DNA of 64,000 nucleotides, from the NCBI RefSeq assembly GCF_005405465.1, contig NZ_BJEC01000001.1, positions 134,591-198,590 of the forward strand, written 5' to 3'. Shown one piece after another: positions 13,898-23,582 of this stretch. The notes below the pieces were generated by a model. That model had not been told where the DNA came from, did no database searches, and saw only the letters and a list, made by a program, of their open reading frames with translations. Position numbers and translations under genes: made by a program. Source of the stretch: Weissella thailandensis. GTDB taxonomy: Bacteria > Bacillota > Bacilli > Lactobacillales > Lactobacillaceae. Position 1 is the stretch's first letter. Each line of letters opens with the position of its first letter.

Positions 13898-15097
13898 ATG
13901 CGTGCAGTAAAATGGCTTTCTACCATTGGTGTTGTTGCGGTGTTGATTGCAGCACTAGTCTTCTTTGGAAACTTCTTCTCTAAGAATTCTTCCTCAGTTT
14001 CAAATTCAAGTAATAGTGGAAAGACAACAACCACAGCAACAAAATCAAGTAGTTCAAAAAAGGGAATTCAGATAACCGAAAAGAATAACGATTCGTCTTA
14101 TCAAACGGTGATTAAAAATGGTCGTTATTTGACAAGTAAAGCCAGAGGTGTTTCTGCAACCCAACAAAACAACACCTATAACCAAGTTAGTTTTGAAAAT
14201 GGTCTACAGGACTTTGCAAAGGAACACTTCAGTACTTCTAAGTATATTTTCCAAGAAGGACAATATCTAACAACTGATACAGCGAATAACTGGTTGGATC
14301 GTAAATCAAACGATAACCCAACTGGTTTGAACCCTGAAGATAATGGTAAAACTGATAATAGTCGTAATCCAATCTACTTACAAACGATTGAAGAGCAAGA
14401 CTTTATGACTAAAGATGGTAATAATTTGAAGTTAAACGGAATTGTTCTTGGACTTGCTATGAATACACAGGACACCTATCAAAAAGAGCAATACGGCTCA
14501 AATTATACGCAGGACATCAGCAATGCTGATCGTATTCAACAAGGTAAGCAAATGGCCAATGAAGTTGTTAAACGGTACCGTAACATGAGTGGTATCAGCA
14601 ATGATATTCCTATTTATGTTGCCATGTATTCGCAATCAAAGGATGATTCATTGGCAGGTGGTAGCTTCTACAGTTGGAATGTTTCAAAGTCAGGTAACAA
14701 CCTTGGTAGTTGGACAGATATTAAAGATCAAACTGTTGTATTACCTATGCAAACTGGCACTGGCGATGAGAAGTCTGTCGCAACAAAGCTAAATAAAAGT
14801 TTCACTAGCTTCTCAGAAAATATTCAAAGTTTCTTCCCTAATCTATCTTCAGTTACCGGACAAGCATCATACGAAGGTAATAACTTAAAGGGATTGGTGG
14901 TTGACGTTTCAACACAATTCTATTCAGCAACTGAAATAGAAAGTTTTGCTAATTATATCGCGCAGAGTGCACCTAATTATCTACCAACAGGCGTACCTGT
15001 CAAGATTAAGATAGAAGCTTCAACTGGTATGCAGGCATACTTAATTCAGAGATCAGATGATAGTAAATACAAGGTTACTATCCTAAACTCATATTAA
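13898..15097 (+). CDS. camS: CamS family protein, signal-anchored
   Basis: A 399-residue CamS-like protein (sex-pheromone lipoprotein family), third gene of pcrA-ligA-camS as in other Bacillota. The N-terminus has a hydrophobic stretch at about residues 5-27, then a Ser/Thr/Asn-rich linker and a large extracellular domain. Family members are usually lipoproteins with a lipobox cysteine. No cysteine occurs in the first 40 residues here, so membrane retention would be by an uncleaved anchor. AAAGGAG precedes the ATG. Function beyond the source of pheromone peptides in enterococci is unknown. Confidence 0.85.
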   Translation: MRAVKWLSTIGVVAVLIAALVFFGNFFSKNSSSVSNSSNSGKTTTTATKSSSSKKGIQITEKNNDSSYQTVIKNGRYLTSKARGVSATQQNNTYNQVSFENGLQDFAKEHFSTSKYIFQEGQYLTTDTANNWLDRKSNDNPTGLNPEDNGKTDNSRNPIYLQTIEEQDFMTKDGNNLKLNGIVLGLAMNTQDTYQKEQYGSNYTQDISNADRIQQGKQMANEVVKRYRNMSGISNDIPIYVAMYSQSKDDSLAGGSFYSWNVSKSGNNLGSWTDIKDQTVVLPMQTGTGDEKSVATKLNKSFTSFSENIQSFFPNLSSVTGQASYEGNNLKGLVVDVSTQFYSATEIESFANYIAQSAPNYLPTGVPVKIKIEASTGMQAYLIQRSDDSKYKVTILNSY

Positions 15098-15109
15098 TAC
15101 AATGAAAAG

Positions 15110-15133
15110 AGTCACAGCGATGTGGCTTTTTTT
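15110..15133 (+). terminator. Terminator of pcrA-ligA-camS
   Basis: GTCACA (15111-15116) pairs with TGTGGC (15121-15126, one G-U pair) over a 4-base loop and is followed by seven T. Confidence 0.8.
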
Positions 15134-15199
15134 CTTGCTTTTCTATACACTTAACAGTAATATGATACAAATGTATATTTTATGAGGAGGCATATACTA

Positions 15200-15835
15200 A
15201 TGGGAATGCATCAATATTTATCAGGCTTGAATGAGTTAGAGATGATTACTCGTGCACCAGGATATTTTAAATACCAACCACATTCGGTTGCAGCTCATTC
15301 TTGGAAAGTAACTGAGGCAGCTCAATTCCTTGGAGATATTGAAGAGGCACATGGCAAAGACGTTGATTGGCGTATGTTATATGAAAAGGCATTGAATCAC
15401 GATATTACAGAACGTTTTATCGGTGATATCAGAACACCCGTTAAATATGCATCATCTACTTTACGACATATGCTTGCCGATGTTGAAGACACGTTGTCTG
15501 ATAATTTCATTAATACTGAAATACCTGAAGAGCTACAAGATGTCTACACTCGTCGATTGCATGAAGGTAAAGACGATACCCTAGAAGGCCGCATTCTTTC
15601 AGTTGCAGATAAAGTTGATTTGCTATATGAAGCATTTGGTGAATTACAAAAAGGGAACCCCGAACCTGTATTTACAGAAATCTATAAAGAAAGTCTTGAA
15701 ACGATTTTCGCTTTCCGGGATATGCCCAGTGTCGCTTACTTCATCAAAGAAGTATTACCTGAATTACTAAATGAACATTTTCCTGGTTCTGAAAAATTAC
15801 AACGTATTTATATCGGTATTTTTAATGCTGACTAG
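15200..15835 (+). CDS. yfbR: YfbR-like HD-domain phosphohydrolase (5'-deoxynucleotidase type)
   Basis: A 211-residue HD-superfamily metal-dependent hydrolase. HSVAAHSWKVTE supplies the first histidine, LNHDITERFIGD the HD pair, and SVADKVDLLYEAFGEL the final aspartate. E. coli YfbR dephosphorylates deoxynucleoside monophosphates; substrate here is inferred from family. GAGGAGG lies 9 bases before ATG 15200, which decides against the in-frame ATG at 15182 that overlaps it. It appears monocistronic and is followed by a hairpin that also lies in the uvrB leader. Confidence 0.85.
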   Translation: MGMHQYLSGLNELEMITRAPGYFKYQPHSVAAHSWKVTEAAQFLGDIEEAHGKDVDWRMLYEKALNHDITERFIGDIRTPVKYASSTLRHMLADVEDTLSDNFINTEIPEELQDVYTRRLHEGKDDTLEGRILSVADKVDLLYEAFGELQKGNPEPVFTEIYKESLETIFAFRDMPSVAYFIKEVLPELLNEHFPGSEKLQRIYIGIFNAD

Positions 15836-15837
15836 TT

Positions 15838-15846
15838 TGTTATAAT
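15838..15846 (+). promoter_or_regulatory. Extended -10 promoter upstream of uvrB
   Basis: TGTTATAAT starts two bases after the yfbR stop. Predicted start near 15853 would place the following terminator hairpin inside the uvrB leader. Confidence 0.5.
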
Positions 15847-15877
15847 GACGTTAGTAGTTTGCAAATTAGAATTAATA

Positions 15878-15922
15878 AGAGCAGCTGCAGAATATGAACT
15901 AATTCAGCTGCTCTTTTATTTT
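15878..15922 (+). terminator. Terminator or attenuator in the uvrB leader
   Basis: A 10-bp perfect stem (AGAGCAGCTG 15878-15887, CAGCTGCTCT 15905-15914) is followed by a T-rich tract. It lies between the extended -10 box and uvrB and could close yfbR or attenuate uvrB. Confidence 0.8.
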
Positions 15923-15946
15923 TAGCAAGAAAGTAGGATAGCATAA

Positions 15947-17962
15947 ATGTTTAATCGTGATACTGATAATGAATACGATTTAGTTTCAAAATACCAACCC
16001 ACCGGTGATCAACCTGAGGCGATTACAAAATTAGTCAACGGTTTAAAAAATGGTATCAAAGAACAAGTCTTACTAGGTGCTACCGGAACAGGGAAGACAT
16101 TTACTATTTCAAATGTCATTGCACAAGCAAATAAGCCAGTTTTAGTATTATCACACAACAAAACCTTGGCGGGACAATTATACGGTGAATTCAAAGAATT
16201 TTTCCCGAATAATGCTGTTGAGTATTTTGTTTCTTACTATGATTACTATCAACCTGAGGCGTATGTTCCTTCATCAGATACTTATATTGAAAAGGATTCA
16301 TCTATTAATGATGAGATTGATAAGCTCCGAAATTCTGCAACTGCCTCGCTACTAGCACGAAACGACACAATTGTGGTTTCCTCAGTTTCGTCAATCTTTG
16401 GTTTAGGTAGTCCAGAACAATATTATGACCATGTTATTAATGTCCGTGTTGGAGACATTTTAGAAAGAAATGATCTCATGCATCGGTTAATAGATATTCA
16501 ATTTCAGCGTAATGATATTGATTTTCAACGTGGGCGTTTTCGTGCTAGAGGTGATGTTTTAGAGGTATTCCCGGCATCATCTGATTCTAAAGCACTACGA
16601 ATTGAATTTTTTGGGGACGAGGTAGATCGTATTCGCGAAATTGATGCGCTAACCGGAGAAATAACGGCTGAATTAGATTTGGCCACAATTTTCCCAGCAA
16701 CGCACTTTATGACAAATGATGCAATTCGTGATCGTGCCTTAAAAACAATTCAAGCCGAATTAGATGACCAATTGCAAAATCTTGAAAAAGATGGCAAATT
16801 ACTTGAAGCGCAGCGACTTAAGCAACGTACTGAATATGATATTGAAATGATTCGAGAAATGGGGTTCACCACCGGTATTGAGAATTACTCACGTCATATG
16901 GATGGTCGTAAACCTGGTGAACCACCATTCACACTGTTAGACTTCTTCCCAGATGATTTTATTATTATTGTCGATGAGTCACACGTAACGATGCCACAAG
17001 TTCGTGGTATGTATAAAGGGGACCGTGCTCGAAAAGAAACCTTAATTAATTACGGCTTTCGACTACCATCAGCTCTTGATAACCGGCCATTACGGCTCGA
17101 AGAGTTTGAAAACCATGTTAACCAAATTATTTACATGTCGGCTACGCCAGGTGACTATGAAAATGAACGCGTACCAGAAGAGAACGTCGCCCAACAAATA
17201 ATCCGTCCAACTGGACTACTTGATCCTGAAATTGAAGTTCGGCCGGTTATGGGTCAAATCGATGATTTAATTGGTGAAATCAATAAGCGTGTGGCGAATG
17301 AAGAACGTGTTTTTGTAACCACCTTAACCAAAAAAATGGCTGAAGACTTAACTGACTACCTAGAAGATGTTGGTATTAAAGTTAAATATCTACATTCAGA
17401 CATTAAAACTTTAGAACGTACGGAAATTATTCGTGACTTACGAATTGGTAAATTTGATGTGTTAGTTGGGATTAATCTATTACGTGAAGGAATTGATGTT
17501 CCCGAAGTATCATTGATTGCTATTCTAGATGCGGATAAAGAGGGCTTCTTACGTAATACCCGGTCATTGATTCAAACAATTGGTCGTGCAGCACGTAATG
17601 AAAATGGTCATGTAATTATGTATGCAGATTCCGTTACCGCTTCAATGCAATCGGCTATGAATGAGACATCTCGCCGTCGTAGTATACAAATGCAATATAA
17701 CGAAGAACATAACATTACACCACATACCATTAAGAAAGATATTCGAGACTTGATTTCTGTTAGCCATGAAGTGGATAATGATTCAAAAGAAGAGGGTAGC
17801 TTTACTGATGTTGCCTTTAAAGACATGGCACGTGATGATCAAAATGCGATGATTTCCAATCTTGAAGATCAAATGCGCGCTGCTGCCAAGCGCCTTGATT
17901 TCGAAGATGCTGCTAATCTACGTGACGCAGTCATGGAATTAAAATTACAAATAGGCAAATAA
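15947..17962 (+). CDS. uvrB: UvrB, excinuclease ABC subunit B
   Basis: A 671-residue DNA damage verification ATPase that works with UvrA and UvrC. Walker A is [10 protein letters not shown] near residue 42; the beta-hairpin region is [25 protein letters not shown] ([10 protein letters not shown]) is motif [11 protein letters not shown] is motif VI. The C-terminal UVR domain ([22 protein letters not shown]) binds UvrC. The length is typical. The ribosome binding site (AGTAGGA) is modest. Only 25 bases separate the start from the upstream T tract. Confidence 0.97.
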   Translation: MFNRDTDNEYDLVSKYQPTGDQPEAITKLVNGLKNGIKEQVLLGATGTGKTFTISNVIAQANKPVLVLSHNKTLAGQLYGEFKEFFPNNAVEYFVSYYDYYQPEAYVPSSDTYIEKDSSINDEIDKLRNSATASLLARNDTIVVSSVSSIFGLGSPEQYYDHVINVRVGDILERNDLMHRLIDIQFQRNDIDFQRGRFRARGDVLEVFPASSDSKALRIEFFGDEVDRIREIDALTGEITAELDLATIFPATHFMTNDAIRDRALKTIQAELDDQLQNLEKDGKLLEAQRLKQRTEYDIEMIREMGFTTGIENYSRHMDGRKPGEPPFTLLDFFPDDFIIIVDESHVTMPQVRGMYKGDRARKETLINYGFRLPSALDNRPLRLEEFENHVNQIIYMSATPGDYENERVPEENVAQQIIRPTGLLDPEIEVRPVMGQIDDLIGEINKRVANEERVFVTTLTKKMAEDLTDYLEDVGIKVKYLHSDIKTLERTEIIRDLRIGKFDVLVGINLLREGIDVPEVSLIAILDADKEGFLRNTRSLIQTIGRAARNENGHVIMYADSVTASMQSAMNETSRRRSIQMQYNEEHNITPHTIKKDIRDLISVSHEVDNDSKEEGSFTDVAFKDMARDDQNAMISNLEDQMRAAAKRLDFEDAANLRDAVMELKLQIGK

Positions 17963-17978
17963 TATATTTAAATTTATT

Positions 17979-18030
17979 AAAACGCCCCATAAGTATTAGC
18001 GATAAAAATCTAATACTTATGGGGCGTTTT
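17979..18030. terminator. Bidirectional terminator between uvrB and the peptide transporter
   Basis: A 20-bp perfect inverted repeat (AAAACGCCCCATAAGTATTA and its complement) with a 12-base loop serves both converging genes. Confidence 0.92.
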
Positions 18031-18050
18031 ATATAAATGTGTATTTTTAC

Positions 18051-19517
18051 TTAATTAGTTTCACTTAAACTATCATTCAAAATTTTTATCTTCTTAGTTG
18101 CAACCCATAACAACAGGCCTGCCAACACAGTAATAAAACCAATTATCAAAAAGTAGGTAACCTCTGTATCAGGTGAATAAAGCTTAACTAATTGTGCATT
18201 AGCAGCTTGTGCAGTAGCATCTGACAAATTCCAAACTGTTAACATTTGCGCTTGGAATGCAACTGGTGCCATTTTAGCTGATGCTGATAAACCAACTGGT
18301 GAAATCAACATTTCTCCAACCTCAACTAGTGCCCAAGAGGCAACTAACCAAAGTGGATTGAAATGATTATTTACACCGAATAACATCCCTGGGAATGCCA
18401 TCCATACGTATGATAATCCTGCAAATACAAGACCTAAGGCGAATTTTACGCCAGTTGCTGGTTGTCTATCACTTAACTTCTTTGACCAAAGCCAAACGAA
18501 GAAAGGTGTGAATAGCATAATAAACAATGGATTTAGTGACTGGAACCAAGAAGCTGGGATGCCATGTAGAGCCGTTTGATTTGCTGCAAAGAGTGCCAAA
18601 ACAACTGAACCTTGTTCTTCAATAATCCAGAATAACATAGCAGCAATAAACAACGGAATATAAGCAATGACTTTACGACGTTCAAATTTCGTTGTCTTAC
18701 TTGACGTAAGCATGACGACAAAGTAAACAACGGGTACCAAAATAGCCACAGCTGTTAACACATTAATAATCGAGTCAATGTTTAACGAGTTTGTACCCTT
18801 TAAAGTAAATAAGATTAAAATAATTGCAATAAGTATCAGGCCAAGTTTCCAACCTAATGATTTCATTTCTTCAGGTTGTAATGGTGATGGCGCTTTTCTT
18901 GAAACATTACTTAAATGCTTACGTCCATCAACCGTATATTGAACTAAACCAATAAACATACCAATGGCTGCTAATGAAAAGGCAACATGAAAGTTAACGT
19001 TGACTTGGAACCAACCCACCAAAATAGGTGAGACAAAAGATCCTAAATTAATACCAAAAACATAAATAGAAAATCCTGCGTCTCGACGTTCATCATCCTT
19101 ATCATAAAGATTTCCAACCATCGTGGCAACATTTGGCTTCAATAATCCTGTCCCTAAAGTAATTGGGACAATCGAACCAAAGAGGCCAGGTGTTCCAAGT
19201 GGCATTGATAAAGCAATGTGACCAAACATAATGAGCACACCACCGTAAAATACTGTCCGCCAAGAGCCTAAGACACGATCTGCCAAATAGCCACCAATTA
19301 TACCAGATAGGTAAACCATCGATCCATAAATGGACATAATTGCTGCACCAGTAACCGCGTTAAATCCTAGGCCACCCTTATCGGCAGCATATACCATATA
19401 AAATAGCAGTATGGCTCGCATACCGTAATATGAAAAGCGCTCCCACATTTCAGTAAAGAACAAAGTCATTAAACCTCGTGGTTGACCGAAAAATGAGGCG
19501 CTGTCTTTCTGATTCAT
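18051..19517 (-). CDS. POT/PTR-family proton-coupled di-/tripeptide transporter
   Basis: A 488-residue MFS-fold transporter with about 12-14 membrane segments. The N-terminus contains the POT signature FFTEMWERFSYYGMRAIL (ExxERFxYYG), and FSIYVFGINLGSF is the second PTR2 signature. These proteins import di- and tripeptides with protons across the cytoplasmic membrane; lactococcal DtpT is the model. I prefer ATG 19517, preceded by a GTGAGG sequence, over the adjacent TTG. It is probably monocistronic. The substrate is inferred from family. Confidence 0.92.
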   Translation of the reverse strand: MNQKDSASFFGQPRGLMTLFFTEMWERFSYYGMRAILLFYMVYAADKGGLGFNAVTGAAIMSIYGSMVYLSGIIGGYLADRVLGSWRTVFYGGVLIMFGHIALSMPLGTPGLFGSIVPITLGTGLLKPNVATMVGNLYDKDDERRDAGFSIYVFGINLGSFVSPILVGWFQVNVNFHVAFSLAAIGMFIGLVQYTVDGRKHLSNVSRKAPSPLQPEEMKSLGWKLGLILIAIILILFTLKGTNSLNIDSIINVLTAVAILVPVVYFVVMLTSSKTTKFERRKVIAYIPLFIAAMLFWIIEEQGSVVLALFAANQTALHGIPASWFQSLNPLFIMLFTPFFVWLWSKKLSDRQPATGVKFALGLVFAGLSYVWMAFPGMLFGVNNHFNPLWLVASWALVEVGEMLISPVGLSASAKMAPVAFQAQMLTVWNLSDATAQAANAQLVKLYSPDTEVTYFLIIGFITVLAGLLLWVATKKIKILNDSLSETN

Positions 19518-19666
19518 CAAAAAAACCTCACTTCACATTAAAAAATGTGCATATTTATTCTAAAAAACGAACGTTTGTAATTTTACGCTCATTCAAAATG
19601 AAAATCAATTGCATAATTAACCATGTGGCGGGTCATAATTACTTTGAAATTTAACCCCTCAAAATA

Positions 19667-19699
19667 GGAAAAAGGCTGGGACATTTTTTGTCCCAGCCT
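19667..19699 (-). terminator. Terminator after the hit operon
   Basis: AGGCTGGGACA and TGTCCCAGCCT form a strong stem over a short T-rich loop; a run of T follows on the minus strand. Confidence 0.9.
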
Positions 19700-19710
19700 G
19701 TCCAACGTAT

Positions 19711-19965
19711 TTATTTTTTATTTTTTGGAAAAGCAGCTAAGGTTTCTGTAATTCGTGTTTGTGCTTCATCAATACGATCAAGATGTGGTTTCTTTTTAAA
19801 ATCCAATTTTTTAAGTTGAACTTGTAAATCGCTCGCCAACTCATTAATATCATTAACAGAATCTTGAATATCTGATACTGACTTTTTTATCGCATTAACA
19901 GCATCTTTTTCACCTTTAACTGCATTTTTCAAATCGTGAAATCGTATTTTTGCTTTTTCAAACAT
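19711..19965 (-). CDS. Small coiled-coil protein of unknown function
   Basis: An 84-residue, highly charged, mainly helical protein. The heptad-like stretch from about residue 18 to 72 (KGEKDAVNAIKKSVSDIQDS...) has no membrane segment or catalytic motif. GAAAGGAA precedes the ATG and lies within the end of hit, 3 bases away, so the two are co-transcribed. I do not recognise the family. Confidence 0.75.
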   Translation of the reverse strand: MFEKAKIRFHDLKNAVKGEKDAVNAIKKSVSDIQDSVNDINELASDLQVQLKKLDFKKKPHLDRIDEAQTRITETLAAFPKNKK

Positions 19966-19968
19966 AAA

Positions 19969-20394
19969 TTAATTCCTTTCAAATTGTTCAGCAATCTTTT
20001 GTGCTCTCTCTTGATAGATTTCTTCTGTCATCTTATCACTATTATCTAGTACAGGAATATCATAACCATCATCAACGTAACGTGGTAATAAATGAAAATG
20101 TGAATGGAAGACTGACTGACCAGCTGCTTCACCGTTATTATTAATGATATTTAATCCAATAATTCTGTCATCACTTGCTTTAATTGCACGCGCAATTTTA
20201 GGCAAAACACCTAATACACGCGCAGCTAGTTCTTCATCATATTCATAAATATCAGCAACATGTTTCTTAGGAACAACCAACGTATGACCAGGGGTTGCTT
20301 GCGTCAAATCTAAAAATGCTAGTACATCATCATCTTCATATACCTTATATGAAGGAATCTCACCATTAATTATCTTATCAAATACATCTGACAT
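19969..20394 (-). CDS. hit: HIT-family protein (histidine-triad nucleotide hydrolase)
   Basis: A 141-residue HIT protein. The triad HSHFHLLPR near residue 98 and the N-terminal CIFC-like region (here DVFDKIINGEIPSYKVYEDD, without cysteines) mark the Hint branch, whose members hydrolyse adenosine phosphoramidates. The start at 20394 has GAGGAGGG upstream; the longer in-frame reading has no ribosome binding site. The head-to-head arrangement with ecsAB is conserved in Bacillota. Confidence 0.92.
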   Translation of the reverse strand: MSDVFDKIINGEIPSYKVYEDDDVLAFLDLTQATPGHTLVVPKKHVADIYEYDEELAARVLGVLPKIARAIKASDDRIIGLNIINNNGEAAGQSVFHSHFHLLPRYVDDGYDIPVLDNSDKMTEEIYQERAQKIAEQFERN

Positions 20395-20422
20395 CTTATA
20401 TCCCTCCTCTAACTTTACCTTC

Positions 20423-20451
20423 ATTATACAATTAATTATAATTTCTGTCTG
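20423..20451 (-). promoter_or_regulatory. Promoter of hit
   Basis: On the minus strand, CAGACA (20446-20451) and a perfect TATAAT (20423-20428) are separated by 17 bases, about 30 bases before the hit start. Confidence 0.65.
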
Positions 20452-20513
20452 GTATAAATAATGATATGTTTTTTGGTAAAATAGAATAAACAATAGAAAT
20501 ACAGGTATATATC

Positions 20514-21212
20514 ATGAGCTTAGAAATTAAAAACTTATCTGGCGGATATGGCAAACTAACCGTTTTGAAGGACATTTCATTTACCGTTCCCGATGGTACA
20601 TTGACTGCATTAGTCGGTCTAAATGGCTCTGGAAAATCAACAACGATCAATCATATTATTGGGCTACTACAACCGAAGCGGGGTAGTATTGTCCTAAATA
20701 ATTTGCTATTGGACCAAGAGCCTGTTGCCTATAAATCACAACTTGCGTACATTCCTGAGCAACCAATCGTATATGAAGAACTAACCTTAAAAGAACATCT
20801 TGAATTAACAATTGCTGCTTATCATTTAGATGAAAAAGTCGCTTGGCAAAGGGCCGAAAAACTATTAAATATCTTTCGACTAAATGATAAATTAACATGG
20901 TTCCCAACACATTTTTCAAAAGGTATGCGTCAAAAAGTAATGATTGTCATGGCCTTTATTACAGAGGCAAAATTATTCATCATTGATGAACCATTTTTAG
21001 GATTGGACGTCATTGCAGTCAATGATTTATTAAAACTAATTGATAGTCGAAAAAAAGAAGGGACTAGTTTTTTACTTACAACACATGTTTTAGACACGAT
21101 TGCAGGTCATGCTGACCAATTTGTCTATCTTAAGGATGGTCAAGTAGCTGCTGCAGGTGCAGCAAGTGAATTTACGAAACTCGTACCAGAATTAGCTGTA
21201 AGTAAGGAATAA
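20514..21212 (+). CDS. ecsA: EcsA ABC transporter ATP-binding protein
   Basis: A 232-residue ABC ATPase. Walker A is GLNGSGKST (about residues 36-44), the signature is FSKGMRQK, Walker B is LFIIDEPFLGLD, and the H-loop is TTHVLD. It pairs with EcsB, whose ATG overlaps its stop (TAATG). In Bacillus EcsAB affects secretion, competence and intramembrane proteolysis by RasP; the transported substrate is not settled. The ribosome binding site is weak. The call is supported by the hit-ecsA-ecsB order. Confidence 0.9.
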   Translation: MSLEIKNLSGGYGKLTVLKDISFTVPDGTLTALVGLNGSGKSTTINHIIGLLQPKRGSIVLNNLLLDQEPVAYKSQLAYIPEQPIVYEELTLKEHLELTIAAYHLDEKVAWQRAEKLLNIFRLNDKLTWFPTHFSKGMRQKVMIVMAFITEAKLFIIDEPFLGLDVIAVNDLLKLIDSRKKEGTSFLLTTHVLDTIAGHADQFVYLKDGQVAAAGAASEFTKLVPELAVSKE

Positions 21213-22327
21213 TGTCAATGAAATTAACTTATCTATTTAAAGATCGCCTTGCGAAGAGGTGGCAACAGTATCTCAAGTACCTCAGATATGTTTTTAATGA
21301 CCATGCTGTATTAGCATTGTTTATTTTAGCAGGAGCAGGTGGTCTAGCATATCAATCATTATGGCAAAATGCACCTATTAATATCTGGACCAAAAGCATA
21401 CTGCTTATTGTTATTTTAGTGACTTTCGTTTTTTTCAAAAACCCAACCAACTTAATAAAACAGGCAGATCCAACGGCCTTGTTAGGAGACGAAGCAGTTC
21501 TACGTACACTACTAAAACAAGCAACAATATATAGTATGATTGTTAACGGTATCGTTGAAGGAATTTTGTTAGTCGCACTGTGGCCGATGATGTTTCACTT
21601 ACTAACAAACTCACTGGCGTTAATTTTAATTTCCACTGTGATTTTAATTGCATTAAAAATGTTGCTTACCTATATTATTGCAAGTAAGCAGCGCCTATTT
21701 CCAGATACAACGGATTCAAAATTAATCAATTGGCGTCATCTGGTTATGACAGAAGAAAATCATCAGTTCATCGTCTTATCATTTTATAACCTATTTATTG
21801 ATGTACCGGGAATTACACCAAAAATTAAGCGGCAATCTTGGGCTGATTCATTCATTAAAATGTGGGGTAAACATGTTCATAATCCACTCATTAAACTCTA
21901 TGTCACAGCATTTATCCGCCGCACACAATATATTAAGTTATGGTTCCGCCTGACCATTTTCGGTGGGTTTGCTGCATGGTTTACTACTGGCTGGCTGCAA
22001 ACCATTCTATTGATCATATTATTTTACTTACTAGTATTGCAGTTAATACCACTAAGCAATGTGCACAAACATATCGTTTTTAATTTTCTATATCCAATCA
22101 CAAGTCGCCAACGCATACAAGCATTCCAGTACGCTATCTTGCCATGGCTAGCAATAACACAGTTAATCTGGCTAATCATTGCTTTTATGGCTACTACTAG
22201 CATTAATTTGTTGTTACAAAACCTAATTTGCCTTGTCGTAATAGGGGGCGTTTTGGTATTCTGGTATACGAAACAAAAAATAAATAAAAGCACACAAAGG
22301 AGAAATACTCGTGCGTTTACGAAATAA
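21212..22327 (+). CDS. ecsB: EcsB ABC transporter permease
   Basis: A 371-residue polytopic membrane protein with about seven hydrophobic segments (for example AVLALFILAGAGGLAYQSLW, and paired helices near residues 250-290 and 310-360). Translational coupling with ecsA and family length identify it as EcsB. A second ATG six bases downstream is also possible. It overlaps trmB by 17 bases. Confidence 0.88.
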   Translation: MSMKLTYLFKDRLAKRWQQYLKYLRYVFNDHAVLALFILAGAGGLAYQSLWQNAPINIWTKSILLIVILVTFVFFKNPTNLIKQADPTALLGDEAVLRTLLKQATIYSMIVNGIVEGILLVALWPMMFHLLTNSLALILISTVILIALKMLLTYIIASKQRLFPDTTDSKLINWRHLVMTEENHQFIVLSFYNLFIDVPGITPKIKRQSWADSFIKMWGKHVHNPLIKLYVTAFIRRTQYIKLWFRLTIFGGFAAWFTTGWLQTILLIILFYLLVLQLIPLSNVHKHIVFNFLYPITSRQRIQAFQYAILPWLAITQLIWLIIAFMATTSINLLLQNLICLVVIGGVLVFWYTKQKINKSTQRRNTRAFTK

Positions 22328-22973
22328 AAAATGGGCACAACCCTGGTTAGAAAATCATACAAACCTTGTAATAGATCAAGACCGAGCTGTCTCATTAAAG
22401 GGAAATTGGCAAGGCGTTTTTGAAAAAGAGCAGCCTTTACAAATTGAAATTGGAACTGGTAAGGGTCAATTCATTATCGGTATGGCTAAAAAATACCCAG
22501 AGATAAATTTTATCGGTATGGAAATCCAAGAAGCAGCAATCGCCGTTGCTGGTCGAAAAGCCGATGAAGATGAAGACACATTACCAAACTTAAAATTTAT
22601 CTATGGTGATGGGGCAGGAGTAGATACCTACTTTGCTAAGGGTGAAGTCAGTAAGCTATTTTTGAATTTTTCTGATCCTTGGCCAAAAAAGCGTCACGAA
22701 TCTCGACGTCTCACGTATAAATCATTCCTAAAAAGCTATCAGGCTGTGCTTCCTGAAGGCGGTGAAGTTGAATTTAAGACCGATAATCGAGGCCTTTTTG
22801 AATATTCACTTTATTCCTTCGCTAACTTTGGTATTCATTTTGAGCCAACCAGTATATCTTTAAACTTGCATGAAGATGACGATAAGATGGCTGATAATGT
22901 TGAAACCGAATATGAACACAAATTTGCATCTCAAGGTTATCCAATTTACAAATTTGTTGGTTCATTTAAATAA
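22311..22973 (+). CDS. trmB: tRNA (guanine-N7-)-methyltransferase TrmB
   Basis: A 220-residue SAM-dependent methyltransferase that makes m7G46 in tRNAs. Motif I is IEIGTGKGQFIIGMAKKYP; NFSDPWPKKRHESRRL is the TrmB signature with the tRNA-contacting basic cluster; the C-terminal TEYEHKF is typical. It starts with GTG, decided by AAAGGAG 8 bases upstream, and overlaps ecsB. It ends in a terminator. Confidence 0.95.
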   Translation: MRLRNKKWAQPWLENHTNLVIDQDRAVSLKGNWQGVFEKEQPLQIEIGTGKGQFIIGMAKKYPEINFIGMEIQEAAIAVAGRKADEDEDTLPNLKFIYGDGAGVDTYFAKGEVSKLFLNFSDPWPKKRHESRRLTYKSFLKSYQAVLPEGGEVEFKTDNRGLFEYSLYSFANFGIHFEPTSISLNLHEDDDKMADNVETEYEHKFASQGYPIYKFVGSFK

Positions 22974-22983
22974 TGACATAATA

Positions 22984-23043
22984 AAAAGACCTATGACTAA
23001 CTCGATGTTTAATAATCTATGTTAACCATGGGTCTTTTAATTT
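22984..23043. terminator. Terminator between trmB and yslB
   Basis: AAAAGACCTATG and CATGGGTCTTTT pair over 12 positions (one G-U) with a long loop. A/T tracts on both sides allow termination in both directions. Confidence 0.75.
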
Positions 23044-23049
23044 TATTCA

Positions 23050-23475
23050 TTAATTTGGCATCTCGACAGGTTCCTCTGTCATAACAGTAATCGTAACTGA
23101 ATCTTTGCTAGCATCCCATTGGGCCTCTGCACCAGTATTCGTTAATTGCTGAATTGCTTGTGCCAAAAATCCAGTCTCTAGTGCAAAAACTGCATCCGGA
23201 TGCTTACGCAATCTTTCATCAATAACAGGACCATTTAGTAACCATTTTTGCTCAGACGATTTTTGCTCAGTATTGGTGAGATAACCAAATCCCGCTGACA
23301 TGAAGAAATTTTGGATTTCATTAATTCCTGCAAGTTGAAACTCACTTGCAATTGATTTACCGGCCCAATATGTAATCTCGGATTGATCTTCTTGTAATAA
23401 TTCAGGTAGTAGATGATCGCGTAATAATACTAGTGAAAAGATGTCAAATTCCTGGTCTTGTCGTGATTCTGTCAT
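23050..23475 (-). CDS. yslB: YslB family protein (DUF2507)
   Basis: A 141-residue protein matching the YslB/DUF2507 pattern: LVLLRDHLLPELL then YWAGKSIASEFQL, followed by the loop AGFGYLT, and FALETGFLAQAIQQLT. The fold is V4R-like and its function is not established. AAAAGGAG precedes the ATG. It appears monocistronic and convergent with trmB. Confidence 0.82.
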   Translation of the reverse strand: MTESRQDQEFDIFSLVLLRDHLLPELLQEDQSEITYWAGKSIASEFQLAGINEIQNFFMSAGFGYLTNTEQKSSEQKWLLNGPVIDERLRKHPDAVFALETGFLAQAIQQLTNTGAEAQWDASKDSVTITVMTEEPVEMPN

Positions 23476-23582
23476 TTTTTACTCCTTTTAACGTCCAAAG
23501 ACAATTATAGTGTATTCCAGGTTAATTTGCCAACAGTTTACATGAGTGTTACAATTATATTCTTGAAAGGATGGAGTTTTAC

